A stretch of 64,000 nucleotides of DNA from Agrocybe praecox. Lineage: Eukaryota; Basidiomycota; Agaricomycetes; Agaricales; Agrocybaceae. The stretch is from positions 558,001-622,000 of the forward strand of contig OZ024842.1 of the NCBI GenBank assembly GCA_964017145.1, read 5' to 3'. A program made the translations under genes and the position numbers. The notes beneath the pieces are model-generated. The model was not told the DNA's origin, ran no database searches, and saw nothing but the letters and a program-made list of their open reading frames with translations. Positions 34,370-46,559 of the stretch are shown here, in pieces. Numbering within the stretch: the first letter of the stretch is position 1; each line of letters opens with the position of its first letter.

Positions 34370-34800
34370 ATTCAATTCATTAAGAGAAAATCTGGAGGGT
34401 AAGGTGTGGTGAAAAAGACAGTTGGGCAGTAGCAGACGGTTGAAACGTTGAAAATTGACCATTTCAGATTTGAATCTGAAGTTTAATCATACTACGTAAC
34501 CTGCTTGATATTCAACTTCCGCCCCAACTTTAAAAATAAAAAAAGCAATTTGCGAATTGGATGAATTTCACAACATGTGTAATTAATGTTTCCGTGCCCA
34601 TCTTTTTGCCGTAGAACCAATAGAATTATATTCGTTGCATCGACATGCATCGTTTTGAATTTATCCCACCAATTTGAACTTTGAAGAGATTTCGTCAGGC
34701 AAACACATGCTGAGCGAAGATGAAATCTGAGGCCTGAGGCCTGATCCTCTTCTCGTTTGGTACGAAACACAAATCAAGGGGATACACAGAGAGGATTTAC
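34370..34800. other. AT-rich gap, no gene recognised
   Basis: Unique sequence after the end of the U duplication. A 92-codon minus-strand frame (34492-34770) has no recognisable features. Confidence 0.35.
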
Positions 34801-35280
34801 GCGTTCACAAGCGACGGCGACAACACAGCACACAAGGGTTGACGATATCATTGATCGATGCGGCTTGACACCGACAGGGGGTACATAAGGGAACGGAGGC
34901 ATGTTGGTGGAGAGAGCAGTACAATACTAGTATCGATCGACGCGGATGGTGTGGCGGAGGATGGTGATGGAGGGAGTACTGAATCAGAGGGTATGTTATG
35001 TGTACTGTAAACATAAACGGAATGCGACGCGGAATTGAATCCAACAGATCGTCGTTTGGCTTGATTTTTCGACACAGTACAAGATTTATGTTCCCCGGGC
35101 AGCTTGAGAAGTGGGCTAAAAATTGGAACGGGACGCGGCGGAAGATTGAGTTCATCTTGTCGCCTTTCATATTTTCGATACCTGCTGATTTGAGAATGAG
35201 GATGCAAATTATTCTGTAAGTGAGGGGGCTTCGACTGCAAGCCTGGTACGGGGGTCGAGCAGGTACTCATGCACATGGTT
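34740..35280 (-). pseudogene. family Q, copy 1: unrecognised Pro/Ser-rich relic
   Basis: A 142-codon minus-strand frame at 34848-35276 (LNLPPRPVPIFSPLLKLP, then a Ser/Pro-rich end) with related but diverged sequence at 37680-37790 and 57270-57620. Shared anchors include GGTACGAAA, AAATCAAGG, GATCGACG and AATCAGAGGGTA. The reading frame is not conserved between the copies, so it may be a repeat rather than a gene. Confidence 0.3.
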
Positions 35281-35518
35281 GGGGTTTGGTTGCCCTAGTT
35301 GACATTGAATGTGCTTTATATACTACAGCACTATAGGAAGCTAAGATCGATATGACCTAGCGGGGTGAGCGATGAGATCCCTGTAGATACTGATCAAAGA
35401 CCAGCTCGTTCGAAACCGAATCACGCGGTTGCCGCGCACATGGAATCCCGTCTCTGCTAGGTGCTAGTCGAGCAGGAATCACATTACACTCTCGCCCTCC
35501 TGCATGAATTATACTTGC

Positions 35519-37500
35519 TTAATCGTCCGTGTCGACGTTTTGAGAGAGATCCATCTGGCCAAATCTACTCAATATTGACTCAGCTATAACTGCCTGTGAA
35601 GTCCTGGAATACGTACATTTCTGGGTCTTGGCAATTTTCGTAAAGAACTGGGCGAAGCTAATTTTGCTTGTCCTATGCAGCCTTCCAGCCATCTCTAGTT
35701 CTATATCGCACAGAGAAAAGAAAGATAACTCACTTTTCTTAGAGCTGCTAGATTTCAGGACTAGATGATCGGCAAAAGACCTGCGAGCAGCGTCCACCCG
35801 CGTGATCACTCCAGAGTCCTGAGGTTATCACGAGCACAATAGTAGTGAGCTCTGCAATGGTTGACGCTTCTCTCAGTCTCGCGCTGCCTAATTCCCAGAA
35901 GAAAAAATCGTCCGTTTAGCAGACAGAAAGCAGAAAGAAGAAAAAGCAATACGCGCACATCCGAGCTATAAATAAACAAGTGACACAGCCATCAACCAAG
36001 TTCGAAGAAACAAAACATGTCCCAGAGCAAGAGGGCTTTGATGCAGAGGCGCAAAGGCTGGCCCTACAACTACAGCATCTCGCAGCCTAATTCGTGCGAA
36101 GAAAATGAATGGGTTAACGAGAGGAAAAGCAGAAAAGAACAAAAAGAAAATACGCACATTCGGGTTATAAATGAATTTCGGAACGACACAGCCACCGATG
36201 GTGAAATACCCATTCTGCGTCCCACTCCAGCGTATCAAGAAAAAACCGCAAGCTTGAGTGAATAAATCCAGCATGGGTCAGCTGGGAGTCGCGGCAGTAT
36301 GCATGACTTGACTAGAGCCCCAGGTATATTAACCCTCCATGGCGGCGTCGAGCCTTAATCCTAAAAAAACGAAAGAAACAAAATGATCGGCAACAACTCT
36401 TGTGTAGAGGATGAGGTAGGGTGGCAAGATGCTATAAATGAATACACTGTGAGTTAAATAAATAAATGTTGACTTGAAAACGTACCTCACAGAGCCAGAA
36501 GATGCCAAATCATCGAGCTCGGAGTTTTAGCCCTCGGCCAAGGGCGAATGCGACGATAAAGAAAGGCTTCCGAATATATGTGTGTCATGACTAAGTCGCT
36601 AAGTAGCAGATGTTTGTACCAGTAAATCGGGTCTTGCTTCATTTGTAGGTTCTCGTCGATATGCAAGCCCGGGGTAGATGAACTGGATGAGGTGATAAGT
36701 GCATATTTCAAGGTTCGCCGGAGAAACAGTAACTGAAGAGTGCGGTGATGAGAGAAAGCACTAAAATCACAGAAAAAACGAAATCAGTAACAGTCTACTA
36801 TGCAAAGAGTTGACCAGACGCGTAAACCTCTGTGTCTACCGTCTGGCTTATGCGGGGCTTGTATATGCATGTAAGAACGATGAACACTCACATATCTACT
36901 GCGACACGATGGAGCGGCGCCCTACTCTCCTTCCAACCGACATACTCCTCGATGAGGCTACCACCGGCGGGTAAGCCTTAGCTCTGGGAGTGATATAATT
37001 GATGATGGACTCCTGGGATTGAATAAGAACCACGATGTTGCCGAGAACGAGAGGGTCGGGCTCGTGATGTGATTACAGAGTGCGAAGACGAGTGGTTCTA
37101 GTGCTACGCTATCAAAGAATGTATTAACATTGAATTGAGATGATGAACGCAAATACAGACCCATTCGAAGAGTACCATTGATCCTGAAGTTGTATGTGTT
37201 CCACAGGCAAGAGTTCCCATACCGGATGACACTTGCATTTGATCTCGACTTCCATCCTCAACGCATACATTGACTTTGACGAAATGAGTTATCGTGGAGA
37301 AAGAACTGAACTGGTATTGGAAGCAGGAGTCGGGTTCAAACAGCTCTGAAAGCCTACGAACCGGTTCTTTGCAACTGATAGAAAGTAAGCCTCTTAAATT
37401 CGACGAGATTGTTTCATAAAACTTACGCATGATAAATAAATAAAAGCCTTTGTGTCGTCCCAACGCTTCGACGCATGAATATGTTAATTTCTACTTGTTG
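35519..37500 (-). CDS. hypothetical multi-exon gene (H3), possibly decayed
   Basis: The 3' end is convincing. An exon ending ...LVLKSSSSKK joins through a GTGAGT intron (about 35685-35730) to LEMAGRLHRTSKISFAQF, then SQAVIAESILSRFGQM and a stop at 35519. Further left-to-right there are open pieces with donor sites: FFLIRWSGTQNGYFTIGG (about 36220), KQDPIYWYKHLLLSDLVMTH (about 36610), TLACGTHTTSGSMVLFEW (about 37190). I cannot join them into one frame. A short exon/intron block is tandemly duplicated (35880-36010 versus 36088-36200). No family recognised. Confidence 0.35.
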
Positions 37501-37860
37501 CATAACAAGCAGGCCCAAATCTTCGATCAACCGACAACGCGCAAACGGAAGAGTTGAACGCGACTGAGTTCCAACCACATCACAGCCAACACGTTCTATT
37601 CTTGTTCGGCGCGTAATTGGACGACGTATAGGAGAGGGTAAGAGTTCGAACGTTCAACGTTCAACGTTCAGTACTTCAGTCTACGCGTTCACGGGCGATG
37701 GACACAACACACACGGACTGATCGATCTCAATGGGCATGATACCGCCAGGGAATAAGTGGGAAAGTCGAGGGTACGCCGTTGTTTTGCTGTTCATTGTAT
37801 TCTTGGCGTGTTCTATGAACATCTTGTGAGCTTTGAATTTGAGCTCTTTGAATAGAGAGG
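37500..37860. other. intergenic, partly family Q
   Basis: Contains the repeat TTCAACGTTCAACGTTCA near 37650 and family Q sequence at 37680-37790. No exon is supported. Confidence 0.35.
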
Positions 37861-37930
37861 AATGATTCTGCGTACGTTGTTGTTAATAAGGAACAGCGGC
37901 CCGCTCGGCAGTGCATCCATGACGTCGACG
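37861..37930. promoter_or_regulatory. stand-alone copy of the beta promoter module
   Basis: TGCGTACGTTGTTGTTAATA, AGGAACAGCGGCCCGCTC, CATGACGTCGACGC. No beta gene follows to the left; instead it borders the 3' end of a family M copy. Confidence 0.5.
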
Positions 37931-37959
37931 CTCAACCGGTACCATCAACCCCTTTCTTT

Positions 37960-38700
37960 CCTTTTTTTTTCATTTCGCGCTTCTCCCGCCAACTCCATCC
38001 TACCGATCATCCTTGAACAGCCCTCGCCGTCTTGCCACAGTCATCGCCGAGGCGTATGATTTACCACTGACAAACATGTTCATCGTCCGTTCAGCGGCGA
38101 GCGACAACGACAACAAGGGATAATACTCACACTATCGCTCAATTCTGGCTCATTTTCCAACTACAAGATTCATAAGAAGCCCATGTCTTCACAACTACTG
38201 TTGCAAACAACATGCTGGGTGGGAAAAGGTGTGTTTGGCACTTTCAAGACCGAGACCACTCCAAAACTCACCTCGATATGCTCTAGCATCAACGTTTTAA
38301 TCCCAAATCCTCCCATTCAACCACGGCTATGCACAAAGAGTATCAGTCGGCGTGTACAACGAAAGCCTACGAATTACCGATGACGAGAGTTGTCGTTTGT
38401 GACACACCAACGCAAACGTTCTGGAGTGCCGTGAGACAGGCGATGCTGGATGGAAAAGTCGTTTCCGCACCCAAAACTGCGAACCCCTCTGCGGAAGGAA
38501 TCAGTTAACGATTAGAACGAGATGCTACCACTCACCCGTCGTCAACGTTAACGTTCAACGCGGATCGCATTCCAGGTATCACATCCCGGCGTTCCCTCGT
38601 CGTTTCCACCATCGGATTCTGCACACAGACATTCAGTCGCAGAAAATCAGACGAGAGGCGCACGACTCACCAATGCCTCTTGACATTTCCTTGCATCTTC
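37960..38700 (-). pseudogene. family M, copy 3
   Basis: Exons of the M type with a different first exon on the right, reading LEALLPDDWRGWKVEDARK (about 38690-38750), shared with copy 5. VVEWEDLGLK near 38320 is followed by a stop. The FPSSIACLT-like exon at about 38440 is altered. It diverges from the gene X amino end at 38905, so the interval 38760-38900 may be a two-way promoter. Confidence 0.4.
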
Positions 38701-38904
38701 CACCTTCCATCCACGCCAATCATCCGGCAATAGAGCTTCTAACATCGTCCTCCGAGGTGTCCCCCATCTCGATTGACCGAGATTTCGATTCTGTATTCCC
38801 CAGAATCAAGGTGCTGGGCCCCTTTACGGTATTCCGTTTTTACAATTGACGCCTCGAGGCGATGATTACGAGGGATAGATACATACATTTCTCCAAATTT
38901 TGAA

Positions 38905-39410
38905 ATGTCGGATTCTATCTCTCATCATCCTGAACTTTCACCACCACCAGTACCACCATCGTCATCTACGACCAAGGTGCAGCTCTCTGCTGAACAAGGT
39001 GCATCGGTTTTCTATTATCACATTTGTTCCTATGCTTACTCTCTTTCCGATGTTCAGCCTTGACGAGAGTGAGTGGGTTGGACGAACAAAAACGGGCACG
39101 GTACGGACATCGACATACGAACAGCCCAGGTTTGTTCAGTCCGAAGGTCAACTCTTCATTCGAACAGCAACAACAGCAACAAATTTCATCACCACCTTCT
39201 TCCTCTACTGCATCCTCATCTACCTCCTCGCTGTCCTTCTCTTCGTCATCATCCTTGAGTGAATCACAGCATCATCTTCCTCATACACACAACTCCTTTA
39301 GTAGCCTGAACGTTGAACACGCAAATTACACACACACCACCATCACCTCGTCCTCGCATATCGCGCACTCCACTATGCAGCTCGACCACTCCACAGCTTC
39401 ATCTACATAA
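38905..39410 (+). pseudogene. gene X amino-terminal fragment
   Basis: Starts MSDSISHHPELSPPPVPPSS, intron at about 38996-39058, then LTRVSGLDEQKRARYGH, a Gln run and a Ser-rich stretch. It matches 61503-61990 almost base for base, then ends near 39410 in a frameshifted tail and joins family M sequence at about 39440. It lacks all of the rest of X. Confidence 0.6.
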
Positions 39411-39439
39411 CTCTTATACATCGTCTCGCCCTAGCCCCT

Positions 39440-39960
39440 TATTTGTGTTTGGTACTTTCAAGACAGAGACCATTTGAAAACTCACCTCGATATGCTCTAG
39501 CATCAACACCAACCCCACCGAATCCTCATATTCAACCAGGACTATGCACAAGGAGTTTCAGTCGGCGCGTGCAACGAAAGCCTACTACTTACCAATGACG
39601 AGAGTTGTCGTCGTCGTTGCCGTCGTTTGTGGCACACCAACGCAGACGTTCTGGACTGCCGTAAGACAGGCGATGCTGGATGGAAAAGGTGTTTTTGCAC
39701 CCGAAACTGCGAACCTTTCCATGGAAGGATTCAGTTGACGATTAGAACCAGATGTCACAACTCTGTCGTCAATGCGGACTGCATTCGAGGTATCACATTC
39801 TATCACATTCCGGTATCACATTCCGGTGTTCACTCGTAGCTCCACCATCGCATTCTGCACACAGACACTCGGTCACAGAAAATCAGACGAGAGGCGCACG
39901 ACTCACGAATGACGAGAACGTTCATCGTCGTTGTCTGCGGGGAACGTGTTCGAGTGATAC
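39440..39960 (-). pseudogene. family M, copy 4 (middle exons only)
   Basis: Contains the exon FAVSGAKTPFPSSIACLTAV (39600-39740), the cleanest copy of this M exon, and an ESDG-type exon in which a short stretch (CTATCACATTCCGG) is repeated near 39800. Both ends are missing. Confidence 0.4.
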
Positions 39961-40400
39961 TGTATGATTCTATCTTTCTTAGGTTCTATTCTGGCTTTCG
40001 ATGAACTTGAATTGCGGGTTGACATGAGTAAAAATATTCTCCAAGTCATAGTAGCAGCGATCCTTTTTTTTTTATTTTTTATACATAAGTTTGCGGTAGC
40101 ACGACCTTGAATTCTAAGAGGGTATATTTTTCGATTGATTCATCCTGTGTATTACAAAATAGCCTAACCACTTGAGATCCATCCGTAAACAACCTCCAAA
40201 AATCCCTCTTCATATCAGGGTGTTTCTGGCCTTGTAGTTGAAAAATTCTGTCGCACAATATGTGAAAAGCCATGGAATGGAGCAGGGACCATGCTTGTGA
40301 TGTCGAATTCGATTTGGGGACGGTGAACGACCATGCGAGCAACTCGATCCCAGAAGTTCAAACAGGGAGCACATTGAACAGGACAACACGCTCGTGCTTC
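39960..40400. other. NLR3 3' flank with a small minus-strand frame
   Basis: Left part (39960-40070) shows nothing. 40079-40309 on minus is a 76-codon frame after an ATG (MAFHILCDRIFQLQGQKHP... ending VVLPQTYV). Copies 2 and 4 carry a stop or frameshift in the same frame, so it is either 3' untranslated sequence or a small ORF intact only here. Confidence 0.35.
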
Positions 40401-43400
40401 TTAATCCTCGTCACGTTCCACCGTTGGTACAGTGCATCCTATAAGGCTTGTTATTGGAGAAAAGGAATACAAATCGATCGGATGGCGTAAATTACCTTCC
40501 AACCAAGTACTGAGTACATTTTCCTCGTCAAAGTCATGTTTCTAGCGGTACAAGTCAGAAACTATATTAGCCACACCATGGGGAAAAAATACCTGGAGAT
40601 AATAGACGACACCACTAGCAAACTGCGAAAGTACCAGCAGTCTCTTCCCCATAACCGTATTGAGATAATGGAGAGTTTTCAGGCAGGCAAATATTTCAAG
40701 GCTACGGTTTGCATGAACAAATAATGTTTTCAAATAGGGAGAGAGATCATCAAAATAATTCCTGAATTTCCCGCTGGTATGGTAAACCTCGGATGACAAC
40801 TCGTACAGAAGAGATTCCAATACGCAAGTTGAAAGTATTTTTTCCATGCCATTAGGAAAACTGTAACGAGTTTCAGACATCGTTTTGATTAAGGCAAAAT
40901 AAAATTCTTTCGTGTGGTCATTCAATATGAAGCCGTATTGTTGATGATGTCGAGGATGAATCCGATATGGAGGAATTAAACGATTAGACCGGAGATATTC
41001 AAGCTGTTGGTAGGGGGGTAGTGAAAGGATATAAGCAAGATACTCCTCGTCGTCGGAGCTCGGAATATTTGGACAGTAGCAAGTAGAAATTGCCGGAACT
41101 AAGCGAGTTTCGTATATCCGCACGAGACAGTCCAATAATTGTGTTCTCGCCTGCAATGATTCAACCGACACCGAGAGAATTGAAGCCAAGTCCTCGTTGC
41201 ACTGGAAAATACCGCTGTTTAAAGAACTATTCTTGATTCAAAATTCAAAATGTTACTCACCAATTGTCGATGTATCCACTCGACAAGTAATTCACATATA
41301 CTAAAATCTAGCATAATCCTATCGATACTGTGGAGAGCATCGATAAAAGACAGTACACTTTGGAGGTTCATTGGATCCTGGTTGTATTTGATATGAGAGA
41401 TTTTGAGCGTCATGCGAACAAAGTCTCTATAGTTGACAATGATCGAAATCATGAACTGTAGCATATAGTGCGCAGGTATAATAAAAAAACTAACCTGTCC
41501 CTTTGCCGTGATTCTACTGTGCCACGCGAGTATAACGTCAGCGCTTTGGCCTCCTTCGGTGAAACCTGCTCATACACGTTCATTTCCTCGGTCACAGAAT
41601 TAGAGTGTGCTGTAGAACGAGCGCGAGCTAGTTTTGCCTGAACGTAGTTTATCAACATGCTTCCACAAGTACTCAAACATGCGTCACAAAAACGCAGATG
41701 CAGAGGTCCACTGTTTGTCTCGTCCAAGAGATACGGGGAGAGCACTTCTGCGATATGAATTATAGTTTGACAGTGTAGTATTCCTTCGTACGAAGACGAT
41801 ACTTGGCGATACGTGCGTAGAAAGCACTGATATTCATCGACAAATTGAGCTGCGGATGCAGTTTGGCATGGGAAAAAGTCGTCTCTGAAATCGCTTAAGC
41901 TTGAATTTCCGTCGAATATGAACCTGCAAAGTCCTGGACGTCGCAGAAACACATGGACGGGGAGGCCGGAGAGGCATTCAAAAGAAAGTTCCTGAATGGC
42001 GTAGCGTACATCATTGATGGGTATAGTTTGATCTATCCGCTGTTTTTGAAAACAAAGAAAGTCGACAAGGTTAGTACGAATTGAGTGGGGGAATGTGCAG
42101 AACTCACGTTCAGGCGCCGTTCAATATTCCGTAAGAACAATGCAACACTGTTTAAATGTTGAAGTACGTATCCATGATGGGAGGAGACATGAAGTCCTCT
42201 CATACGAAAACTATCGATTCCTTTTTTCAAGTCTATGACGAACTGGGCTCCGAAATCAGTACCCCGATCAGCTCTCCATTCCCCAAAGAAGGACCAGGTT
42301 TCATGACTCAAATTCAAGATGTGATCCCTGGACAAGGGATCAGCCCTACTCAAAGTCAAAAAAGCCATTAAATATTGCAAGGACTTACTTCGTATGCTGT
42401 TGAGCGATATCGAAGCTTTTGAGAAGACGATTGAGGTAGAAATCATATACATGCTTGTGAACTTTCTTCAGATCCACACAAAATTCTCTAGACCGGCTGG
42501 GGTCTTCGAGAAAGTCTTTGAATGACAGGTGCGAGAATGATATTTCGGGTTCATATGGCCTAAAATATTGAGCAATATCGGGATCCTCTTCCACTAGAGT
42601 TTTTAAATTGACCAGAGAGGTAATCGCTCGTAAAACTAGCTTGATTTCAGTTGGAGGAACGGCGAAGAGCTCTTCTATAACTTTGGCGTTTGCGTTGACG
42701 AGGATCCCGCTCAGAACACGGAGAAGCATTTCCCGACGTGGATATAACGACAGAATCGTGGTGTATAATGTATCGAGGTCAGAAAATGCTTCTGAGCGTA
42801 AAGGTCCAGGTTGAGAGATTATCTCCAATTGTTGAACTGGATCAGAAAAATCGGAATGATTTCCAACAAATTTGAGAACAGTGGCCGCATAGATAAATTG
42901 GCCAGAAGAGTTGTCCACAAAATATTCTAAAATATGATATGGAGGCCATGGACGGGGAACACCTTGCATAATATCTTGATTTTCGTCATAGATTTTTGCG
43001 AAGCCATCGAACAGATATTTTCTGATATCATTCGAGGCATTGCGAGACTCGCTGAGATCCAACCGTTTTGTGAACTCCAAAAGAGGGGCGCGATCAAAGG
43101 AATCACGAATCCAGAATTCAGGGCGACTCGCGATGAGAATTCGGAACGGCAGGTTGGACGTTTTCATCGAGTTTCCAATGAGGGAAAGAATGTCACGCTG
43201 AACTTTCGAGGTTTCGCATTCGTCAAGGCCATCAATGATGACTGCGGGCGTATGCGTTGGAAGCGAGGGTAGATGAAGTGAAGGCTCAACTATGAGTGAA
43301 CGTAGCTGAGTGGATATAGTTTTATATGGTAATGTGACATCGTCAGACATTGCTTTGTCCACAAGGGACCTCATACCAGGGATGTTGATCGCAATTTGAT

Positions 43401-43872
43401 ATGCCAAAGTCGAGAACAGAAGTTTAGCAAAACCACGTTTCTCGTTTCCCTTTAGAAAGAAAAACGACCCCGCGTATCGTTCACGGTACAGTTGTCGCAG
43501 ACGCTCTGCAATATTCTGCATAATGGCTGACTTTCCTGCACCAGCAGGTCCATAAAGCCATAGCACATTTGTTGATGGATTCGGGTCGTTGATCCATTCT
43601 ATGATTTGCTCTAAAATCTCCTCGCGTGTCCCTGGATGACACGTGCCTTGGGGGTACCGTTCCGCGGAATCATGAATTGCTGAAAGAGCTATTGATTGTC
43701 TCAAACTTGATAACCCTGCTAGAAAAAAGGGTTGTTGGACTGCACTCCAACAGAGTGGAAACTACTTGCCTGGCTCGATCAATCCTGGACTTTGGTTGGC
43801 AATAAAGGTCCCACCAGTAACTAAAAAGTTGCTCCCTGGGGGAAACATTGCTTGTCCTTGGAAATCTGTCAT
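40401..43872 (-). CDS. NACHT NLR-like receptor 3 (NLR3), 8 exons
   Basis: Paralogue, 1017 residues. Exons: 43770-43872, 42389-43715, 42108-42327, 41495-42039, 41261-41426, 40593-41201, 40496-40541, 40401-40438; all phases agree. N-terminal motif GSNFLVTGGTFIANQ, then ASLRQSIALSAIH, where its relatives have LSRSIADSAMY. Walker A GPAGAGKS, Walker B VIIDGLDEC and SRPE are intact. Exon 4 lacks the acidic insert. The tail is short (VERDED). Exon 6 is the longest of the four, with one more residue in the segment after PPYRIH. Left neighbour: family M fragment. Right neighbour: an inverted SQS1 fragment, then beta copy 4, so its upstream region was cut relative to NLR1/2/4. Confidence 0.85.
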
Positions 43873-43998
43873 TTTCTCGATGTGTCCTTCGGTTCTAAGG
43901 CTTGGATATCGTCCAGAGGTTGAAAAAAGCACTGCAGTAGACGTGGATTCAAATTCGCACGATTATCCGGGGTCAACCGGTCACGAGCCTGGCCTACA

Positions 43999-44062
43999 AA
44001 AATCCGACCTCTTGTCAAAGAAAAAGGGTGGCAAGAAGGGACGCAAGGCCATGCTTTCTACC
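43999..44062 (+). pseudogene. inverted SQS1-like fragment
   Basis: DLLSKKKGGKKGRKAMLST on the plus strand, matching the KKKG...KAMLS part of the pseudogene at about 17045-17110, which lies on minus. This copy retains the GGTGGC that the other lost, so it shows the ancestral frame. It sits at the junction between the NLR3 upstream region and beta copy 4. Confidence 0.6.
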
Positions 44063-44198
44063 TGAATGATGACAATAATTATAAATAAATATCATTGAAT
44101 CACCCAAAGGAGCGATGAAAAGCTCGTTTATAAGGACGATAGGCATTACAGGATAAGGCATATATGTTTGTAGAAAAACAGAGAATTGGACCAACTTT

Positions 44199-45131
44199 CT
44201 ACTTGGATTCAGCGGCAGCCTTGGGGACGTCGGCTTCGATGGCAATCTTCTCCTCGACTGGGTAAGAGTAAGTTAGGGATGTGGGGTGAACGGCATCGGC
44301 ATCAGTTTCGATGATGATGTGGTTATATTCGTACTCGTCTGCCCTCGAGCCTTTGACAGAACGATAGAAGACGACAGCGAGAACCCATAACATCCTAGGA
44401 AGGGCGCCAATTCCGCAGCCTGTTATTGGAGTTTAGCGAATATTATAGCTGATGTGTTGAGATACCCACCAAGAATGAAGGCTACGACCCTTCCCTCCCA
44501 GCGATCCAAGTTCATCAACTTCTGGTATAGACGAACGATGAAAGGTGGGAGACCATGGTGGGATCGATGTTTTCCATGATGAGGGTGAGGATGGTTGTGG
44601 TGATGGTGATGGTGATGGTGATGGGGAGCGAAGTGAGCGATTGGCGCATCCTGGGTGCCGTATGTCTGTGGCAGGTTGGGCAGAGAGTTACCGACGAATG
44701 AAGGAATCTGAACCGTTACTTCAGGAAGTTCGCCTTGCTTGAACTGAAGAGGCATCATCTTGCTGTGGCTATGGTGATCTTCTACGATGAGAGACCATCC
44801 CAACGTATTGCGGAAGGCGTTGGAAATTTCGATGCCTTTCTGCCCGAGTCTGTTCATACCGCTCCCTGCGCATGCATGACGCATACCCACTTTAGATGGG
44901 TGGACCGGGTGGTACATGGGCATCATAAAGCCAGAAACATGGTGCTCTAGGGTATTGTTACCACCAACGTTGATATGGTCGGTACTGACATGGACAAGGT
45001 GTAGCTGCTACCTGGGCTGTAGATCGGGAAGAAATAAAGATATCAGAGATCCATTCATTTGGGAAGAAGAAAAAGATGTACTCACCTATCCCCGCTGCGG
45101 TAACAACAGCTGCTACTGTCGAAAATCGCAT
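44199..45131 (-). pseudogene. beta copy 4: signal-peptide, His-rich single-pass protein, nearly complete
   Basis: Best-preserved beta copy. Exon 1 45086-45131 (MRFSTVAAVVTAAGI, signal peptide-like). Exon 2 follows a normal acceptor but lacks five bases after VAATP compared with copy 5, giving a frameshift near 45000. Downstream parts are open: MMPMYHPVHPSKVGMRH, SNAFRNTLGWSLIVED, HFA/PHHHHHH-rich loop, SLPPFIVRLYQKL-like, then after an intron a hydrophobic segment GCGIGALPRMLWVLAVVFYR and an acidic tail to a TAG at 44199. Predicted extracellular/luminal His-rich domain, one transmembrane helix and a cytosolic tail. Function unknown; one indel may be the only lesion. Confidence 0.6.
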
Positions 45132-45225
45132 GATGTCTCTGTTTTACTGGGTCTTTGCTGTTCATTGGATTCTTGGCGTGCTCTATGGACATTTTGTGAG
45201 CTTTGAGGTCTTTGCATAGAGGGGC

Positions 45226-46500
45226 ATGATTTTGCGTACATTGTGGTTTATAATTAAGGAGCAGCCGCTCGCTCCGCAGTGCATCCATGACGTCGACGCT
45301 CAAGCGCTCAAGCTCAAGCATCATCGCGATCAACCCCTTTCCTTCCTTTTTTTCATTTCGCGCTTCCGATCCCGCCAACTCCATCCTACCGATGATCCTT
45401 AGGGTTTTCGGGTACCATGCAGTGATAAAGCGAAATTGGAGTCAAAGTCGAAGAGACAAAGAAAGGGATCGTGTGGAGAGATATACAGGGATCAACAAAA
45501 ATATGTCAAGAGTGTGCCGACACAAAGGAATGGAACGAACGAGCGACGCCTACACGCTCAGAAATGACTAGAGACGGAGCGAGAGCAATGAGAATGGGGT
45601 GAAGAAAGCACAAATTGCATCATTAACGCACAGTACTCACCCAGACCGCAGAGAGAAATGACGCTGAAGAACTACGGATTTTCAAAACACCACTGACCGA
45701 AGATAGGAACACACTTAGAGTAGAGTATGTTTATGGAAACGAAGAAAACGCATCGAAATCACCAAAGAGCGATGAATAGGATTCATACGACGAACAGACC
45801 GAATGGTGAACGATCCGACGGAGTGACACGGGTTTTGATCCGAACCCTAACCCAACATACCATCGTTTACTCACGTTCAAGGTACTTATCCGTCGTCCGA
45901 CCATAAGTTTTCTCTCTTTCTTTCTTTTTCCTCGACTCTTTTTTTCGATCTGATCCCTACGCGTGAACGGGGTAGTCACTGGAGAAGATTTATGAAAGGA
46001 TTGTAGGACCCTCACCAAACGAAATAACACAAGGACGGAAATGGAGCATATTATTATTGAAATATTGATGGGCGATACAGGACAAAGGGGTCGAAGAAGG
46101 GAGTAAAAAAAGGATGGAATAATAATGCTTTGTTTTTGTGCAAGTACGTATCTGGTTCATCTCTATCACTTCCGACGGCTCACCTCGTCCGCAGTACCCC
46201 AATATTTTTCTTCAAGTTATTCTCACTTACTGGCGGCGGCGGCGACGACGACGACGCAGGACGACGACACACGTACCATGCCATGCCAACGCCCCCAACA
46301 CAGATCCCACCAGGGCCTTCGGGTTCATACTATAGATTCCAACAATAACGCACCACCGTTTCTCTTTCTCGAAACCAGCGGGATCACCAACGAAGCCAGC
46401 CAGTGACCGCACATCCCAACTTGAAACAATCTAGCGGGTACTCAAACACAGCGGTACTTGCCTAGGTACCCATACTGGACGTTCACGCTCACCCAGCTGC
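45226..46500. other. beta promoter module and kinase upstream region, second copy
   Basis: Duplicate of 20440-21640 with scattered substitutions and small indels. The promoter core here is TGCGTACATTGTGGTTTATA. No exon is supported except the possible kinase leader around 46220-46350. Confidence 0.4.
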
Positions 46501-46559
46501 CTTAATTTACGCGGCTGCTCATCCACGCCAAACCATCCCCAAATTTGAGCCGTATTTGT

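Noticed and set aside
36017..36265. 82-codon plus-strand ORF with a TATAAATA box about 50 bases upstream
   Set aside because: The minus strand reads more like protein with splice sites, and the TATA-like bases lie in a tandemly duplicated block. No support for a gene.
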